A DNA stretch of 7,006 bases from Candidatus Bipolaricaulota bacterium (GTDB lineage Bacteria; Bipolaricaulota; Bipolaricaulia; Bipolaricaulales; Bipolaricaulaceae), in contig DQVA01000084.1 of assembly GCA_015661965.1 (NCBI GenBank), forward strand, positions 1 to 7,006, given 5' to 3'. Made by a program: the position numbers and the translations under genes. The notes under the pieces are model-generated. The model saw only the letters and a program-made list of their open reading frames with translations, was not told where the DNA came from and ran no database searches. Positions 6,132 to 7,006 of the stretch are shown here, in pieces. Each line of letters opens with the position of its first letter. Positions within the stretch are counted from its first letter, which is position 1.

Positions 6132-7006
6132 CAGCCATCACCTAAGACTGCCAGTATGAGATCACGCAGCCCCAGTATGGACGTTTCGCTACGGTCGTCC
6201 AGTTTGGGATAGGCAATGAAGATCCCGTAGGGGGCGTGGTTGGCGTCGTCCGGGCCGGTGTCGTTCTCGTGGAAGTGGATCCTCCCCCAGCCCACGGTGC
6301 CGATGGATCGCCACCGGAGGTCACCGAAGTACACGATCAAATCCGGGGGGATGCCGTGCACTTCCCGATACAGCTCCTGGGGGCGGAGGACGCGGGTGCC
6401 GATGGGTTTCCCTTTCTCGTCCGGGATGGCCACCAGGCCCGCGGCCAGCTCCGCCTGCAGCTCCCCATACCGCTCAGGGGGCACGATGCCCTGGGGCTCC
6501 CGTCCCTGGACGTTCAGGAACAGCCGGCCGTAGTAGCCCCCCTCCCCCCAAGCCACCGTGCGGGACCAGTCCACCAACCCCCGTTCGATCAGCTCCCCCA
6601 GGCGGGTCGGCTCCTCGGGGTACTCCTTGAGCACGAGATACCCTTCCTGGATCAGCCACTCGTTGATCCCAATGCCACCTCGCATCGCCTGGGCCCCGTG
6701 GTCTGAGACCACCAACACCTGGGTGTTTTCCGGCAGGACGGAGAGGAACTCGGCGAGCTTTTCATCCAAGAACCGGTAGTAGTCGAGCAGGGCGTTCCTG
6801 AACGGGCTGGCCGGGTTGTTATGGTGGGCCCACAGGCCGTGATGGATCCGGTCCGGCCCCATGTCCACCATGGCGAACAGGTCCCATTCCTCCTCGGCCA
6901 CCAGCCGGCGGGCCAAGGCGAACCGCTGCTTGCTCATCCGGTACACCTCCCGGATGAGCCAGCCCTTGTCCTCGGTGCGGAAGTTGCGGACGTCCAGGAG
7001 GTAGTC
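6131..7006 (-). CDS. Alkaline-phosphatase-superfamily phosphodiesterase/nucleotide pyrophosphatase-like protein, N-terminus outside window
   Basis: The frame is open to the right edge, giving 291 visible residues of the C-terminal part; the first visible residues are DYLLDVRNFRTEDKGW. Metal-site features of the alkaline phosphatase superfamily appear in order: VDMGPDRIHHGLW (Asp48, Asp52, His55/56 counted from the edge), VVSDHG (Asp102, His103) and NHAPYG (His257). The arrangement matches the type I phosphodiesterase/nucleotide pyrophosphatase group, which hydrolyses phosphate esters with two bound metal ions. The nucleophile Thr/Ser and first metal Asp are upstream of the window, so substrate cannot be assigned; sulfatase or phosphoglycerate-mutase-like activity is not excluded. 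A GTG at 6946 and an ATG at 6937 exist, but the domain clearly begins earlier. No membrane segment is visible in this part. The stop overlaps the ATG of the small downstream gene. Confidence 0.9.
   Translation of the reverse strand, partial: DYLLDVRNFRTEDKGWLIREVYRMSKQRFALARRLVAEEEWDLFAMVDMGPDRIHHGLWAHHNNPASPFRNALLDYYRFLDEKLAEFLSVLPENTQVLVVSDHGAQAMRGGIGINEWLIQEGYLVLKEYPEEPTRLGELIERGLVDWSRTVAWGEGGYYGRLFLNVQGREPQGIVPPERYGELQAELAAGLVAIPDEKGKPIGTRVLRPQELYREVHGIPPDLIVYFGDLRWRSIGTVGWGRIHFHENDTGPDDANHAPYGIFIAYPKLDDRSETSILGLRDLILAVLGDG

Noticed and set aside
6131..6946. GTG at 6946 as the true start of the phosphohydrolase gene
   Set aside because: The frame stays open to the window edge and the superfamily needs an N-terminal nucleophile region upstream, so the gene is cut by the edge rather than starting here.

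Overview
This window is a compact, clearly GC-rich bacterial chromosome segment. All seven genes are on the minus strand, and the gene order below follows transcription, from high to low coordinates. Codon third positions are strongly G/C, starts include GTG as well as ATG, and four of the six gene junctions overlap by 1 or 4 bases. This fits a streamlined free-living bacterium, possibly a thermophile from an under-sampled lineage. The sequence alone does not fix the phylum. No tRNA, rRNA, CRISPR array, insertion sequence or phage gene was seen, and long open frames on the plus strand are shadows of the minus-strand genes.

Region A (7006-5916) holds the C-terminal part of an alkaline-phosphatase-superfamily phosphohydrolase. 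A 71-residue protein with a ribbon-helix-helix-like N-terminus and a sulfatase-type 'LGYL' tail is translationally coupled to it. Region B (5866-4008) is a two-gene unit: a DUF72 (YecE-like) TIM-barrel protein overlapping by ATGA a zinc-ribbon PLP enzyme of the threonine synthase family. A perfect TATAAT lies exactly six bases before the GTG start of the DUF72 gene and there is no Shine-Dalgarno sequence, so that message is predicted to be leaderless. Region C (4007-3826) is a 182-base intergenic stretch with a good sigma70-type promoter (TTGAAT-17-TACACT) and a short leader that can fold in two mutually exclusive ways. Region D (3825-1) is gyrA, tyrS and a HIT-family gene, joined by GTGA and ATGA overlaps and presumably one transcript: gyrase subunit A, tyrosyl-tRNA synthetase and a histidine-triad nucleotide hydrolase cut off by the window edge.

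The window is mostly housekeeping, and I do not see a defence system, biosynthetic cluster or other new multi-gene system. The points worth a second look are a TyrRS in which both class I signature motifs are altered (TLGH for HIGH, AMSQS for KMSKS), a GyrA with Met and Glu at the two main quinolone-resistance positions, the predicted leaderless start, the structured gyrA leader, and the coupled phosphohydrolase/RHH-like pair.
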